Assembly: GCA_900104565.1 (NCBI GenBank)
Contig: LT629951.1
Coordinates: 640,311-704,310 of the forward strand
Origin: Ruminococcaceae bacterium Marseille-P2935
GTDB lineage: Bacteria > Bacillota > Clostridia > Oscillospirales > Ruminococcaceae
Length of the DNA stretch: 64,000 nt
Direction of reading: 5' to 3'
The position numbers and the translations under genes were made by a program. Numbering within the stretch: position 1 is the stretch's first letter; each line of letters opens with the position of its first letter. Below are positions 26,957-36,141 of this stretch, piece by piece. The notes under the pieces are model-generated. The model ran no database searches, had not been told where the DNA came from, and was given only the letters and a program-made list of their open reading frames with translations.

Positions 26957-27588
26957 CCAAGAAGAAAAAAGAAAACGGCCAGACCATCGAGGTCAAGACC
27001 GATAAGATCAAGGGCTTTGAGGGTAAGCTGCTCCCCAAGGCTTTGATTGCCGCACACTTTTTTGAGAAGGATGTCAAGGCGCTGGATACCCTTCAGAGCC
27101 AACTGGATGAGGTGTCCGCCAATCTGGAAGAACTGGCCGAAGAAAATGGCGGTGAGGACGGACTGTTTGCTCAGCTGGATGATCTGAAGAAGGCCACTAT
27201 CAGCGCCCGGATCAAGGTAATCAAGAAAGATCCCGCTGCCAAGGAAGAATTGGCCACATTGAAAGAGTATATGTCCCTGTTGGATGCCGAAAGCAATTAC
27301 AAGAAGGCAATTAAGCAGGCCGAGGCAGACCTGGACACCAAACTGGAGAAAAAATACCCCCAGCTAACGCTGGAGGAAATTCGCCATCTGCTGGTGGAGG
27401 AAAAGTGGTTTGCCACCATTTATAGCGGGATTGACGCCATTCACGAGGCAGTGTCTCATCATCTTTCTGCGCGTGTGACCCAGTTAGTGGAGCGGTATGA
27501 GTATACCCTGAAGGAATGTGAGGATGAAGTAGACCAGTACGAAACCAAGGTCAAATCTCATCTGGAAAGGATGGGGTTTATATGGTGA
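26953..27588 (+). CDS. HsdM C-terminal fragment as separate ORF
   Basis: 211 residues, starting GTG within the overlap GTGA with the upstream stop. FEGKLLPKALIAAHFFEKDV and the following coiled coil (LDTLQSQLDEVSANLEELAEENGGEDG) match the C-terminal tail of full-length HsdM, which contacts HsdS. There is no good ribosome site of its own; translation would rely on coupling or frameshifting. It also overlaps hsdS by seven bases. Function could persist if the two chains assemble. Confidence 0.8.
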   Translation: MTKKKKENGQTIEVKTDKIKGFEGKLLPKALIAAHFFEKDVKALDTLQSQLDEVSANLEELAEENGGEDGLFAQLDDLKKATISARIKVIKKDPAAKEELATLKEYMSLLDAESNYKKAIKQAEADLDTKLEKKYPQLTLEEIRHLLVEEKWFATIYSGIDAIHEAVSHHLSARVTQLVERYEYTLKECEDEVDQYETKVKSHLERMGFIW

Positions 27589-29309
27589 ACGGATGGAAAA
27601 CAAAAAAGCTGGGTGAAGTTGCAGAAGTTTGCATGTGTAAACGTATTTTTGCGCATCAGACCAGTAAAATTGGAAATATTCCATTTTACAAAATAGGCAC
27701 GTTTGGAAAAGAAGCCGATGCCTACATATCGAGCCAATTATACGAAGAATATAAGTCTAAATATTCATACCCGGAAAAAGGGGATGTGCTCATTTCTGCG
27801 GCAGGAACATTGGGCAGAACCGTTGTATTTGACGGGCGTCCCGCTTATTTTCAAGATTCGAATATTGTTTGGCTTAAAATTGATAAGAGCCAGCTTTCTA
27901 ACGATTATTTAGCCCAATACTACAAAGTGATAAAGTGGGCTTCATCTGAAGGAAGTACTATTTCGAGACTGTATAATGGGATTATTTGTGATACGGAGAT
28001 ATTACTTCCACCATTAGAAGAACAAGTCGCTATTGCCGAAGCCCTTTCCGATATAGATAGCCTGATTTCCTCCCTGCAAAAGCTGATCGAGAAAAAGAAA
28101 GCCATCAAGCAGGGGACCATGCAGGAACTGCTCACCAGCAAAAAACGCCTGCCGGGATTTTATAAAGAATGGAGAATTGTGCAGATTGGGGAGACACTAA
28201 GTATTGGGCACGGCCAATCACAAAAGACGGTTGAAAATAGATTTGGTAAATATCCTATTCTAGCGACGGGTGGTTGCATAGGGTATGCGAATGATTTTTT
28301 ATGGGATAAACCATCGGTTCTTATAGGACGCAAAGGAACAATTGATAAACCACAATATGCCGATTATCCGTTTTGGACGATTGACACATTATTTTATACA
28401 AAGATTTTTGATGAATATGATGCTAAATTCATTTATTATAAATTTTGCATGATTGATTGGCATCAATACAATGAAGCATCCGGTGTTCCGAGTTTAAATG
28501 CGACAACCATCGAAAATCTTCAGATTATTGTACCTGAAAAAGATGAACAGCAAGCTATTGCCCAAATTCTCTCTGATATGGACAGTGAAATTGAGCAGTT
28601 GGAAAAGAAACTGGCAAAGTACCAGCAGATTAAACAGGGCATGATGCAGGAGCTGCTCACCGGACGGATTCGTCTGGTGGATGCAGATGGCAAAGAACAG
28701 CCGAACACACAGATTCTTCAGGAAAAGCAGTCTCAACCGGCACACAATCAGCATTTTGATGATGCAGTCATGATTGCAGGAATTGTGAATGCTTTCTATT
28801 CCGAGAAGTATCCTCTGGGGCGCAAAAAAGTTCAGAAGCTGCTCTATTTGGTTCGCCGCAAGGAGCAGGCGGATATTTCCGCCTTTCATAAAAAAGCGGC
28901 TGGTCCCTACGCTGATGAAGTCCGCTATAAAGGCGGCGAGCCGATTGCTCAGAAAAACAAGTATATCCAGGTCAAAAGGAACGAAAAGGGCAGCCGTTTT
29001 GAAAAAGGTGTGCAAATGCAACAGGCGTTGACCTATTTGCAGGACTGGGGAAAGCAGGGAGATGTGGATTGGCTGGTGTCGCAGTTCCAGTACACAAGTG
29101 TCAATGAGCTGGAGCTTTTGGCAACGGTAGATATGGCAATCTGCGACTTGCGGCGGGAAGGTAAGGAAATTTCCGTAGCTTCGATTAAAGACTTGATCCG
29201 TTCCAATAAAGAATGGAGAGATAAGCTGAAAAAGGCTTATTTCAAGGACGCAGATATTCAGCGAGCCATCAAACACTGCCAAGAACTATTCCCTGACAAG
29301 GAGGGATAA
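27582..29309 (+). CDS. hsdS: Type I specificity subunit HsdS fused to a Panacea-like domain
   Basis: 575 residues; ordinary HsdS proteins are about 400. Residues 1-385 hold two target recognition domains and two conserved helices (LPPLEEQVAIAEALSDIDSL...KQGTMQELLT and DEQQAIAQILSDMDSEIEQ...KQGMMQELLT). From about 393 an extra domain follows: DDAVMIAGIVNAF, LGRKKVQKLLYLVRR, KKAAGPYADEVRY. The pattern of a K-x-x-KLLYL helix and a GPY/GPV turn resembles Panacea antitoxin-like domains. The TRD sections are AT-rich, as is usual for swapped recognition modules. The Panacea call is by eye. Confidence 0.85.
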   Translation: MVNGWKTKKLGEVAEVCMCKRIFAHQTSKIGNIPFYKIGTFGKEADAYISSQLYEEYKSKYSYPEKGDVLISAAGTLGRTVVFDGRPAYFQDSNIVWLKIDKSQLSNDYLAQYYKVIKWASSEGSTISRLYNGIICDTEILLPPLEEQVAIAEALSDIDSLISSLQKLIEKKKAIKQGTMQELLTSKKRLPGFYKEWRIVQIGETLSIGHGQSQKTVENRFGKYPILATGGCIGYANDFLWDKPSVLIGRKGTIDKPQYADYPFWTIDTLFYTKIFDEYDAKFIYYKFCMIDWHQYNEASGVPSLNATTIENLQIIVPEKDEQQAIAQILSDMDSEIEQLEKKLAKYQQIKQGMMQELLTGRIRLVDADGKEQPNTQILQEKQSQPAHNQHFDDAVMIAGIVNAFYSEKYPLGRKKVQKLLYLVRRKEQADISAFHKKAAGPYADEVRYKGGEPIAQKNKYIQVKRNEKGSRFEKGVQMQQALTYLQDWGKQGDVDWLVSQFQYTSVNELELLATVDMAICDLRREGKEISVASIKDLIRSNKEWRDKLKKAYFKDADIQRAIKHCQELFPDKEG

Positions 29310-29311
29310 AG

Positions 29312-32300
29312 ATGGCTGTTGGACAACGGGAAAAAGCCACGCAGAAGCGTGTCATAAAGCTATTTGCTCAGGAACTTGGGTACACCTATCTGGGCGATTT
29401 CACCGAACGGAAAAACTCCAATATTGAAACCGAACTGCTGACGAAGTTCCTGACCCGCAAGGGCTATTCGCCGGTACTTATCAGCCGTGCTCTGAAGGAA
29501 CTGCAGGATGCTGCCGGAGATCAGTCGGTGAACCTCTATGATTTGAACGAACATACCTATAAAAAGCTGCGCTATGGCGTCAAGGTCAGCGAATCTGTCG
29601 GCCAACATAAAACCACCGTCCAGTTTGTGGATTGGGATCATCCGCTGGAAAATGACTTTTACATCGCCGAGGAAGTAACTATCAAGCATAAACGTCCGGA
29701 TCTTGTGCTGTACATCAACGGTATCGCTTTTGCTGTCATAGAGCTGAAGCGCAGCACCGTTTCCATGTCGGAGGGTATCCGCCAGAACCTGACCAACCAG
29801 CGCCCGGATATGATTATGCAGTTTTTTGCCACCGTTGGGCTTGTCTTGGCGGGCAATGATTCGGAGGGGGCACGTTACGGTACTACTGGTACACCAGAAA
29901 AGTATTACCTTTCCTGGAAAGAAGATCCCAACGCCAAAGATGAGGTTTCCGTAGCGGTACGCGCTCAAATCGAAAAATATCCCCTGCGTCTGGACAAAAA
30001 CCTGATTTCTCTGTGCCGGAAAGAGCGGCTTGTAGAGCTGCTGCACAATTTTATCGTATTTGACAGCGGAGTGAAAAAGACCTGTCGGCCTAATCAGTTC
30101 TTCGGCAATATGGCAGCGCGGGATTTTGTAAGGCGGCATGAAGGCGGTATCATCTGGCATACCCAAGGCTCCGGAAAATCCTTGACCATGGTGTGGCTCA
30201 GCAAGTGGATCAAAGAGAATATTTCTGACAGCCGTATCCTGATTATCACCGACCGGGACGAGCTGGATGTGCAGATCGAGCAGGTGTTTGCAGGGGTCAA
30301 TGAGAGCATAGTCCGCATCCGCCGTGGAAGTGAATTGATTCAGAAGATCAACGACACCTCGCCTGTCATGATGTGTTCCCTGATCCATAAGTTTGGCAAG
30401 AAAAACAGAAGCAAGAGCGGCGAGTCCGATTATACTGGATTTATTGAGGAGCTGAAACGCTCGCTGCCGGAAAACTTTTCTCCCAAAGGTGATTTCTATG
30501 TCTTTGTGGATGAATGTCACCGTACTCAATCTGGCAAGCTCCACAAAGCAATGGAAACCATTTTGCCGAATGCCACTTTTATCGGTTTCACTGGTACTCC
30601 GTTGATGAAAAAGGACAAGGAGACCAGTCTGGAGGTATTTGGTCCTTACATTCATCGCTACAAGTTTGATGAAGCAGTGCGGGATAAGGTGGTTCTGGAT
30701 CTGCGTTATGAGGCACGAGAAGTGGAACAGAATGTTGTCCAGCAGGATCGGATCGACGCCTGGTTTGAGGCAAAAACGCGCGGTCTAACTGGTGTTGCAA
30801 AGGCTAAGCTGAAACAGCGCTGGGGCAATCTGCAAAAGATGTTCAGCTCCAAGGCCCGGTTGGGACAGATTGTAGCGGATATTGTTTTTGATATGGAGAC
30901 AAAACCGCGCTTGCACGATGGGCGGGGTAATGCCATGCTGGTAGCTGGCAGTATCTATCAGGCGTGCAAATTCTATGAGTTGTTCCAGGAGACCGAGCTG
31001 AAGGGAAAGTGTGCCATCGTGACTTCCTATGAACCGTCGGTGGGCGATATTCGCACTGAAACTGTGGGTGATGATGGCGAGACCGAGGCTGTGGAGCAAT
31101 ACGAGATTTACATGAAAATGCTGGGTGGAAAAGACCCGAAGGCATTTGAAAAAGAGGTCAAGGAAAAGTTTATCAAGCAGCCGGAACAGATGAAACTACT
31201 GATCGTGGTGGACAAGCTGCTGACAGGCTTTGATGCTCCGCCTGCCACTTATCTGTATATTGATAAGTCTATGCGAGACCATGGCTTGTTCCAAGCAATC
31301 TGCCGCGTCAATCGTCTGGATGGTGAAGATAAGGAATTTGGGTATATTATTGACTACAAAGACCTGTTTCGCTCCTTGGAAAATGCGGTTGCAGACTATA
31401 CCTCCGAAGCATTTGACTGCTACGATAAGGAAGATGTCTCCGGCCTGCTGACAGACCGTTTGGACAAGGCTAAGGAACAGCTGGAGGATTCGCTGGAAGC
31501 TCTGCGTGCACTGTGCGAGCCTGTGGTTCCACCCAAAGATATGGTGGACTACTACCACTATTTCTGCGGTGCCGACACCGAAGCCTTTGACTTGAATGAA
31601 TTGGAAGAGAACATGCCCAAGCGGGAACAGCTTTACAATCTGTCGGCAACCGCTCTTCGCGCTTTTGGTGAAGTATCGGGCGAATTACAGGAAAAGTACC
31701 ACTATACCGTGGAACAGATTAAGGCGTTGGAGAGAGAAGTTACCTACTACATCAAGGTGCGTGACGATGTGCGTTTGGCCAGCGGTGACTATGTGGATTT
31801 GAAGAAATATGATCCGGACATGCGCCATTTAATCGATACCTATTTGTCGGCCGATCCCAGTCGTGTGTTGACTTCCTTTGGAGGAGCAACATTGGTCGAG
31901 CTGTTGGTAGACAACGGAATTTCCGCGCTGAAGGATATGCCTTCCTCTACACCCAAAGAGCAGGAAGCAGTTGCAGAGACTATCGAAAACAATATTGGCA
32001 AGGAAATTGTTGAGAGAACCCAAAGCAACCCCAAATACTACGAGAAGATGTCTGCACTTCTTCGTGAGTTGATTGAAAAACGCAAAAATGACGTGATCAA
32101 CTATGAGGAGTATTTGCGTCAGATTTTGGAGCTGGCAAGGAAGGTACATAAACCAGAAAGCGGCACAGAATATCCTCCGGAAATCCGGGAGAGTGCCGCC
32201 AAGCGAGCCTTTTATGACCATCTCAACGGGGATACGGTTGTGGCCAATCAGATATATGACGCTGTCATGTCCAGCAAACAGGATAATTTCCGGGGAAGCA

Positions 32301-32404
32301 AAATCAAAGAGCGCAAAATCTGGCGTGCTATTCGTGCTGTCGTAAAAGATGATCAGGAAGCCGATCAGTTGCTTGCATTGGTAAAGGAGCAGAGTGAATT
32401 TTAG
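29312..32404 (+). CDS. hsdR: Type I restriction subunit HsdR, element 1
   Basis: 1030 residues. The nuclease domain carries Asp130 in HKRPDLVLY and Glu144-x-Lys146 in VIELKR. Motor motifs: Walker A QGSGKS at 285-290, DECH at 400-403, GFTGTPL, and the late ICRVNRL. The C-terminus is helical (HsdM binding). Starts two bases after hsdS. It cuts far from unmethylated sites after translocation. All key residues are present, so the enzyme looks intact. Confidence 0.95.
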   Translation: MAVGQREKATQKRVIKLFAQELGYTYLGDFTERKNSNIETELLTKFLTRKGYSPVLISRALKELQDAAGDQSVNLYDLNEHTYKKLRYGVKVSESVGQHKTTVQFVDWDHPLENDFYIAEEVTIKHKRPDLVLYINGIAFAVIELKRSTVSMSEGIRQNLTNQRPDMIMQFFATVGLVLAGNDSEGARYGTTGTPEKYYLSWKEDPNAKDEVSVAVRAQIEKYPLRLDKNLISLCRKERLVELLHNFIVFDSGVKKTCRPNQFFGNMAARDFVRRHEGGIIWHTQGSGKSLTMVWLSKWIKENISDSRILIITDRDELDVQIEQVFAGVNESIVRIRRGSELIQKINDTSPVMMCSLIHKFGKKNRSKSGESDYTGFIEELKRSLPENFSPKGDFYVFVDECHRTQSGKLHKAMETILPNATFIGFTGTPLMKKDKETSLEVFGPYIHRYKFDEAVRDKVVLDLRYEAREVEQNVVQQDRIDAWFEAKTRGLTGVAKAKLKQRWGNLQKMFSSKARLGQIVADIVFDMETKPRLHDGRGNAMLVAGSIYQACKFYELFQETELKGKCAIVTSYEPSVGDIRTETVGDDGETEAVEQYEIYMKMLGGKDPKAFEKEVKEKFIKQPEQMKLLIVVDKLLTGFDAPPATYLYIDKSMRDHGLFQAICRVNRLDGEDKEFGYIIDYKDLFRSLENAVADYTSEAFDCYDKEDVSGLLTDRLDKAKEQLEDSLEALRALCEPVVPPKDMVDYYHYFCGADTEAFDLNELEENMPKREQLYNLSATALRAFGEVSGELQEKYHYTVEQIKALEREVTYYIKVRDDVRLASGDYVDLKKYDPDMRHLIDTYLSADPSRVLTSFGGATLVELLVDNGISALKDMPSSTPKEQEAVAETIENNIGKEIVERTQSNPKYYEKMSALLRELIEKRKNDVINYEEYLRQILELARKVHKPESGTEYPPEIRESAAKRAFYDHLNGDTVVANQIYDAVMSSKQDNFRGSKIKERKIWRAIRAVVKDDQEADQLLALVKEQSEF

Positions 32405-33111
32405 TGGATGAACTGCAAATCGGCAACATGAGTATTGCCGTTACAAAAAAGAACATCAAGAATATGTACATTCGCGTTCTGCCGCCCGATGGGAAAGTCC
32501 AAATTACTGCACCGCACTCTGCTGGGGATGACGCGATCCGAATGTTTGCGGTATCCAGAATTTCCTGGATTAAAAAGCAGCGTGCAAACTTCGCAGCACA
32601 GGCACGACAAACGAAGCGACAGTATGTGACCGGAGAGAGCTACTATGTCTGGGGGCGTCGTTATCGTCTGGATGTGCAATACTCAAATGTTAGGAATGAG
32701 GTGTCCCTTACAGGCGGGCATCTGATTTTGCAAGTGAGGCCTGAAAGCACCCCGGAGCAGCGCGAGCGTGTTTTGAATGATTGGTATCGGGAGCAGCTAA
32801 AAAGCAAGCTGCCGGAAGTGATTCAAAAATGTGAACAGGTTGTAGGTGTCCATGCATCTGAGTGGAAGGTCAAAAACATGCGTACCAAATGGGGAACCTG
32901 CAATATAGACCGAAAAAGGATTTGGATTAACCTCCAGCTTGCAAAGAAAACTCCGGAGTGTCTCGCTTATGTCGTGACTCATGAATTGGTGCACCTGCTG
33001 GAGCGAAATCACAATGAGCAATTCCAGAAGTATATGGACGCCTTTTTCCCGGAGTGGCGAGTAGTAAAGGAAACACTGAATCAGCAAATGCTGGATTATA
33101 TGAGCGAGTAA
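32404..33111 (+). CDS. YgjP/DUF45-family zinc metallopeptidase
   Basis: 235 residues. The N-terminal beta region (SIAVTKKNIKNMYIRVLPPD) and KWGTCNIDRKRIWINLQLA precede the zinc motif HELVH at 193-197, followed by a late glutamate region (ERNHNEQFQKYM). The GTG start overlaps the hsdR stop by one base. DUF45 proteins often travel with type I RM operons; their target there is not known to me. ATG at 32428 is an alternative start. Confidence 0.85.
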   Translation: MDELQIGNMSIAVTKKNIKNMYIRVLPPDGKVQITAPHSAGDDAIRMFAVSRISWIKKQRANFAAQARQTKRQYVTGESYYVWGRRYRLDVQYSNVRNEVSLTGGHLILQVRPESTPEQRERVLNDWYREQLKSKLPEVIQKCEQVVGVHASEWKVKNMRTKWGTCNIDRKRIWINLQLAKKTPECLAYVVTHELVHLLERNHNEQFQKYMDAFFPEWRVVKETLNQQMLDYMSE

Positions 33112-33282
33112 GCCTACATATCATTTGAAGCCGGATATCGTAGCCGTCAACATAAAGTATTGCAAAATTTCATTGCTTCTTTGGTCTCATGCTAAACCAC
33201 ATTTATTCTAAGTATGCGAAAGTTCATACCGGACAACTAAAAAGCTAGATATTTATATCTTTTTTAGCTTGGAGGGAGAAAT

Positions 33283-33528
33283 ATGGAACTTGAAGAAAAG
33301 CTTAAAGCAGCAAAAGTGCCAATGATAGTCGTACATTTTGACGAGAACTTTGAGACAACGTATACTGAAGAATATAACTTGGAGAATTTTGAACTGTCAG
33401 AATGGCAGATTGAGAGCTTTGCCAGAATTTTATTGCCTTCCATTCGTGAGTATTATAAAGATCCCAAACATGTGCAAGAGGCTAATGAATGGGCAAAGCA
33501 GCAAAATAAGCAAGCGACAGATACTTGA
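33283..33528 (+). CDS. Small acidic protein of unknown function, element 1
   Basis: 81 residues, strongly acidic in the middle (FDENFETTYTEEYNLENFELSEWQ). Good ribosome site TTGGAGGGAG before ATG. Preceded by its own 170-base gap with an AT-rich dyad (AAAGCTAGATAT/ATATCTTTTTTAGCTT). A small acidic protein at the end of a restriction operon could be a DNA-mimic or a last cargo gene; I recognise no family. Confidence 0.6.
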   Translation: MELEEKLKAAKVPMIVVHFDENFETTYTEEYNLENFELSEWQIESFARILLPSIREYYKDPKHVQEANEWAKQQNKQATDT

Positions 33529-33751
33529 AGTGGATAGCAGAAAGTATTCAAGATTAGCGCAGTAATAAATTTGCTGAGCGACTTTTTGTATGGTATAATG
33601 ATTCTTGCATAGAGTTTTTGCAGCTGCACTGCTGGCAACACCATGGCAACAAAAAATCAGATAGCCTCTACTATCTGAATAATGAAAAGAATACCAATAA
33701 TCCGAGCTAAATCCCATAAGCAAATCTGTTTAGAAAACTTCTGACAGGAGC
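33529..33751. other. Right end of element 1
   Basis: No gene. Contains the arm-type pair TGGCAAC at 33633-33639 and 33644-33650 (11 bases apart) and a short hairpin CAGATAGC...CTATCTG. The last 60 bases resemble the right end of element 2 (CAAATC...GTTTAGAAA before the att core). Confidence 0.6.
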
Positions 33752-33763
33752 GAATGGGAATAA
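33752..33763 (+). repeat. att copy 2, junction of the two elements
   Basis: GAATGGGAATAA, which like the guaA end reads Glu-Trp-Glu-stop but with TAA. It separates element 1 from element 2. Confidence 0.8.
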
Positions 33764-33832
33764 GCAAAAAGTGTATATGAGGGCCCGCAAACCCGCATTA
33801 ACACTGGGTTTTTGATTTTCAAATTCCCCATT

Positions 33833-33850
33833 TGATAGCAGATTGATAGC
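33833..33850 (+). repeat. Arm-type integrase site pair, left end of element 2
   Basis: TGATAGC at 33833-33839 and 33844-33850, 11 bases apart. At the right end GATAG occurs at 48476 and 48487, also 11 apart. Same geometry as element 1, different sequence. Confidence 0.55.
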
Positions 33851-33940
33851 ACTCGCCAAATCCCGATTTATTGAGTTTGAAAAGAAAAATCGGGTGGCTT
33901 GCGAGTAGCCTGAAAATCCTCATCTTTTTACTCATAGAGA

Positions 33941-33981
33941 AAAGGTCTAACTGATTTTTGCTGATCAGTTAGACCTTTTTT
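33941..33981. terminator. Left-end terminator of element 2
   Basis: AAAGGTCTAACTGA and its complement, then a T run. Homologous to 18521-18561. Confidence 0.8.
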
Positions 33982-34056
33982 ATTTTGCTCTCATTTATCT
34001 GAATTTTCTGATTTTGCGCAACAAACGGTCTCTCCCGTGGCCTACAAGTGAGAGGA

Positions 34057-34545
34057 TCAGATAAGGCCCTCCGGCGGCACCTTGGCGCGGATTTGGCTGC
34101 TGTCGTACTCCGGGTAGTGGTAACGCCAGCGGTCGTAGTCCTCCTGGGAGATCTCACCGGCCTCCAGCTTGGCTGCCTGTTCCCGCCAGGCCCAAAGCAT
34201 CTCGTGCAGCCGGGCAGCGTCCTTGTTTTTGCGGAAGTCCACCTGCAAGGAAAGCTCACCGTCCTGCTCCGTCACCTTCAGACCATAGTTGTCCTCGAGG
34301 GTGAACAGGGTGTGCATGAGTCCCACATAGGAGTCTATGTCCGGGACGGAGAGGGCATGGGGCGAGACATCCAGTACCTTGGCCATAGCTGTGGTCAGGT
34401 CCGCTTTAGGGACTCTTGATCCTGTTTCATACTGTGCCAGGCGCACATCAGCGGACTTTTCCGGGAAGCCCAGCGCCATACCGAGATATTTCTGCGTCAT
34501 CCCCCGCAGGAGACGGAAAAAGTGGATTCGTTCCCCAATCGCCAT
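34057..34545 (-). CDS. XRE-family repressor, element 2
   Basis: 162 residues, nearly the same as the element 1 repressor through the helix-turn-helix (MAIGERIHFFRLLRGMTQKY), diverging in the C-terminal half (NYGLKVTEQDGELSLQVDF). GGAG stands eight bases before the ATG at 34545. Divergent from its own xis-int operon. Because the helix-turn-helix is shared while the operators differ in sequence, cross-talk between the tandem copies is possible. Confidence 0.85.
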   Translation of the reverse strand: MAIGERIHFFRLLRGMTQKYLGMALGFPEKSADVRLAQYETGSRVPKADLTTAMAKVLDVSPHALSVPDIDSYVGLMHTLFTLEDNYGLKVTEQDGELSLQVDFRKNKDAARLHEMLWAWREQAAKLEAGEISQEDYDRWRYHYPEYDSSQIRAKVPPEGLI

Positions 34546-34653
34546 ACATCCAGCTCCCATCTATGGTTGTTCTTATAAGCAACATAGCATATTTGCTTAG
34601 TTTTGTCAAGATAATCTAAGCAAATTTATTTAACAATATTTCTTCTAAAAGGC

Positions 34654-34707
34654 TTGAACTAAGCTTATATGTATAGTATTATAAGAATACTAAGCGGATA
34701 AGCTTAG
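34654..34707 (+). promoter_or_regulatory. Promoter and operator of the xis-int operon, element 2
   Basis: TTGAAC at 34654-34659 and TATTAT at 34677-34682, 17 bases apart. CTAAGCTTAT (34659-34668) and its complement (34698-34707) flank the promoter. The core CTAAGC half-site is shared with element 1, but the repeat is shorter and more widely spaced. Confidence 0.75.
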
Positions 34708-34789
34708 ATAATATAGCGAATCAAATGGCCCGTCAGATTTTTGGTTGCGAAACCGAGAAAAAGTGGCGGACATAAGTAAGGAGGCATTT

Positions 34790-34939
34790 ATGAAACACAA
34801 CACTTGCAGGCAGCAGTCATTAACAACAACGAAAGGAAGGGATTTACCATGGCAAATCAGATTTTTATGCGTGTGGACGAAGTGGCCGAAGAGCTGGGGG
34901 TGTCCGTACCCTACGCCTATAAGCTCATCCGGCAGATGA
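34790..34939 (+). CDS. Small leader ORF overlapping xis, element 2
   Basis: 49 codons starting MKHNTCRQQSLTTTKGR, behind AAGGAGG. Positional counterpart of 19355-19489. Ends inside the excisionase gene. Probably a coupling leader. Confidence 0.4.
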   Translation: MKHNTCRQQSLTTTKGRDLPWQIRFLCVWTKWPKSWGCPYPTPISSSGR

Positions 34940-35052
34940 ACGAGGAACTGGCAAAAACCGGCTGCATCACGATTTCCGGCCGGATCGACCGCAAGTTCTT
35001 CCATGAGAAGTTTTATGGCACGAGAACCGAGACGACGAGAAAGGGGGAGTAA
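34849..35052 (+). CDS. Excisionase-like helix-turn-helix protein, element 2
   Basis: 67 residues: FMRVDEVAEELGVSVPYAYK helix-turn-helix, then a short winged region ending KFYGTRTETTRKGE. ATG at 34849 follows AAAGGAAGG. Two bases before the integrase, as in element 1. Confidence 0.75.
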   Translation: MANQIFMRVDEVAEELGVSVPYAYKLIRQMNEELAKTGCITISGRIDRKFFHEKFYGTRTETTRKGE

Positions 35053-35054
35053 TT

Positions 35055-36137
35055 ATGGCAGCGTTTAAGAACAAGGACAACGGCACCTGGTATGTGCAGT
35101 TCCGCTACACCGACTGGAAGGGTGAGCGCCAGCAGAAACTCAAAAGGGGCTTTGCCACCAAGCGAGAGGCGCTGGAATGGGAACGGGAGTTTCTGATGGA
35201 AAAGCAGGCCGATGTGAACATGACCTTTGAGAGCTTCGTTGCTCTCTACGAGAGGGACATTAAGCCCAAGTTGAAGCTCAACACCTGGCTCACCAAGGAG
35301 AGCATCATCAAAAAGAAGATCCTGCCCTATTTTGCCAAGCGGAAGCTGTCGGAGATCACGGCCAAGGACATCATGCGCTGGCAGAACGAGATCCGGGAAA
35401 TGCGGGACTGCCACGGCAAGCCTCTGTCCAAAACCTACCTTAAAACCGTTCACAATCAGCTCAGCGCTATTTTCAACCACGCTGCTCGGTTTTACGGCCT
35501 GAACCTCAACCCGGCTCGGCAGGCGGGTAACATGGGGGCAGAGGAACGGAAAGAGATGCTATTCTGGACCCGAGAGGAGTACACCCGCTTTTCTGAGGCC
35601 ATGATGGACAAGCCGTTGTCCTTCTACGCCTTTGAGGTATTGTACTGGTGCGGTGTCCGTGAGGGAGAGCTGCTGGCCCTGACCCCAGCAGATTTTGACT
35701 TTGAAAAGCGAACCGTCACCATCAATAAGTCTTACCAGCGGCTCAATAAGCAGGATGTCATTACTACCCCCAAAACGCCCAAGAGTAACCGCGTGATCCA
35801 GATGCCACAGTTCCTCTGTGATGAACTCCAGGACTACCTCAAGCAGCTCTATGGAGTGGAGCCGGACAGCCGGATGTTCCCCATCAGCAAAAGCTATCTT
35901 CACCGAGAAATGGACCGTGGCTGCAAGCAAACTGGGGTGAAAAGGATTCGCATACACGATTTGAGGCACAGCCATATCAGTTTGTTGATCGACATGGGCT
36001 TTACTGCCCTGGCTATTGCAGAGCGTGTGGGGCATGAGAGTATCGACATCACCTACCGATACGCCCATCTATTCCCCACCCGACAGGTGGAGATGGCTGA
36101 CAAGCTGGATTCACTGAAAAATGAGAAGGGAGTGTAA
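35055..36137 (+). CDS. Tyrosine recombinase (integrase), element 2
   Basis: 360 residues. Same architecture as element 1: arm-binding YTDWKGERQQKLKRGFAT, core-binding domain, and catalytic GVREGELL (Arg), HDLRHSH (His, Arg), GHES (His) and TYRYAHLFP (Tyr). Identity to the first integrase is high in the catalytic half and lower at the N-terminus. That fits a shared guaA target with different arm-site sequences. Confidence 0.95.
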   Translation: MAAFKNKDNGTWYVQFRYTDWKGERQQKLKRGFATKREALEWEREFLMEKQADVNMTFESFVALYERDIKPKLKLNTWLTKESIIKKKILPYFAKRKLSEITAKDIMRWQNEIREMRDCHGKPLSKTYLKTVHNQLSAIFNHAARFYGLNLNPARQAGNMGAEERKEMLFWTREEYTRFSEAMMDKPLSFYAFEVLYWCGVREGELLALTPADFDFEKRTVTINKSYQRLNKQDVITTPKTPKSNRVIQMPQFLCDELQDYLKQLYGVEPDSRMFPISKSYLHREMDRGCKQTGVKRIRIHDLRHSHISLLIDMGFTALAIAERVGHESIDITYRYAHLFPTRQVEMADKLDSLKNEKGV

Positions 36138-36141
36138 GAAG

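Larger units (their letters stand above)
18423..33763. mobile_element. Integrative element 1, defence cargo, inserted at guaA
   Basis: About 15.3 kb between att copies 1 and 2. Backbone: XRE repressor, excisionase, tyrosine recombinase, RHH protein, RepA-like ATPase, nonamer repeats, hairpin cascade, DUF6061. Cargo: SLOG protein, XRE regulators, Mrr-like nuclease, type I RM, DUF45 metallopeptidase, small acidic protein. The backbone is visibly more GC-rich than the flanking host genes. No relaxase, coupling protein, type IV secretion or phage structural gene is present, so it probably depends on a helper for transfer. Confidence 0.85.

Noticed and set aside
29360..30655. Long 431-codon frame antisense to hsdR
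   Set aside because: Shadow frame inside a clearly coding HsdR gene.
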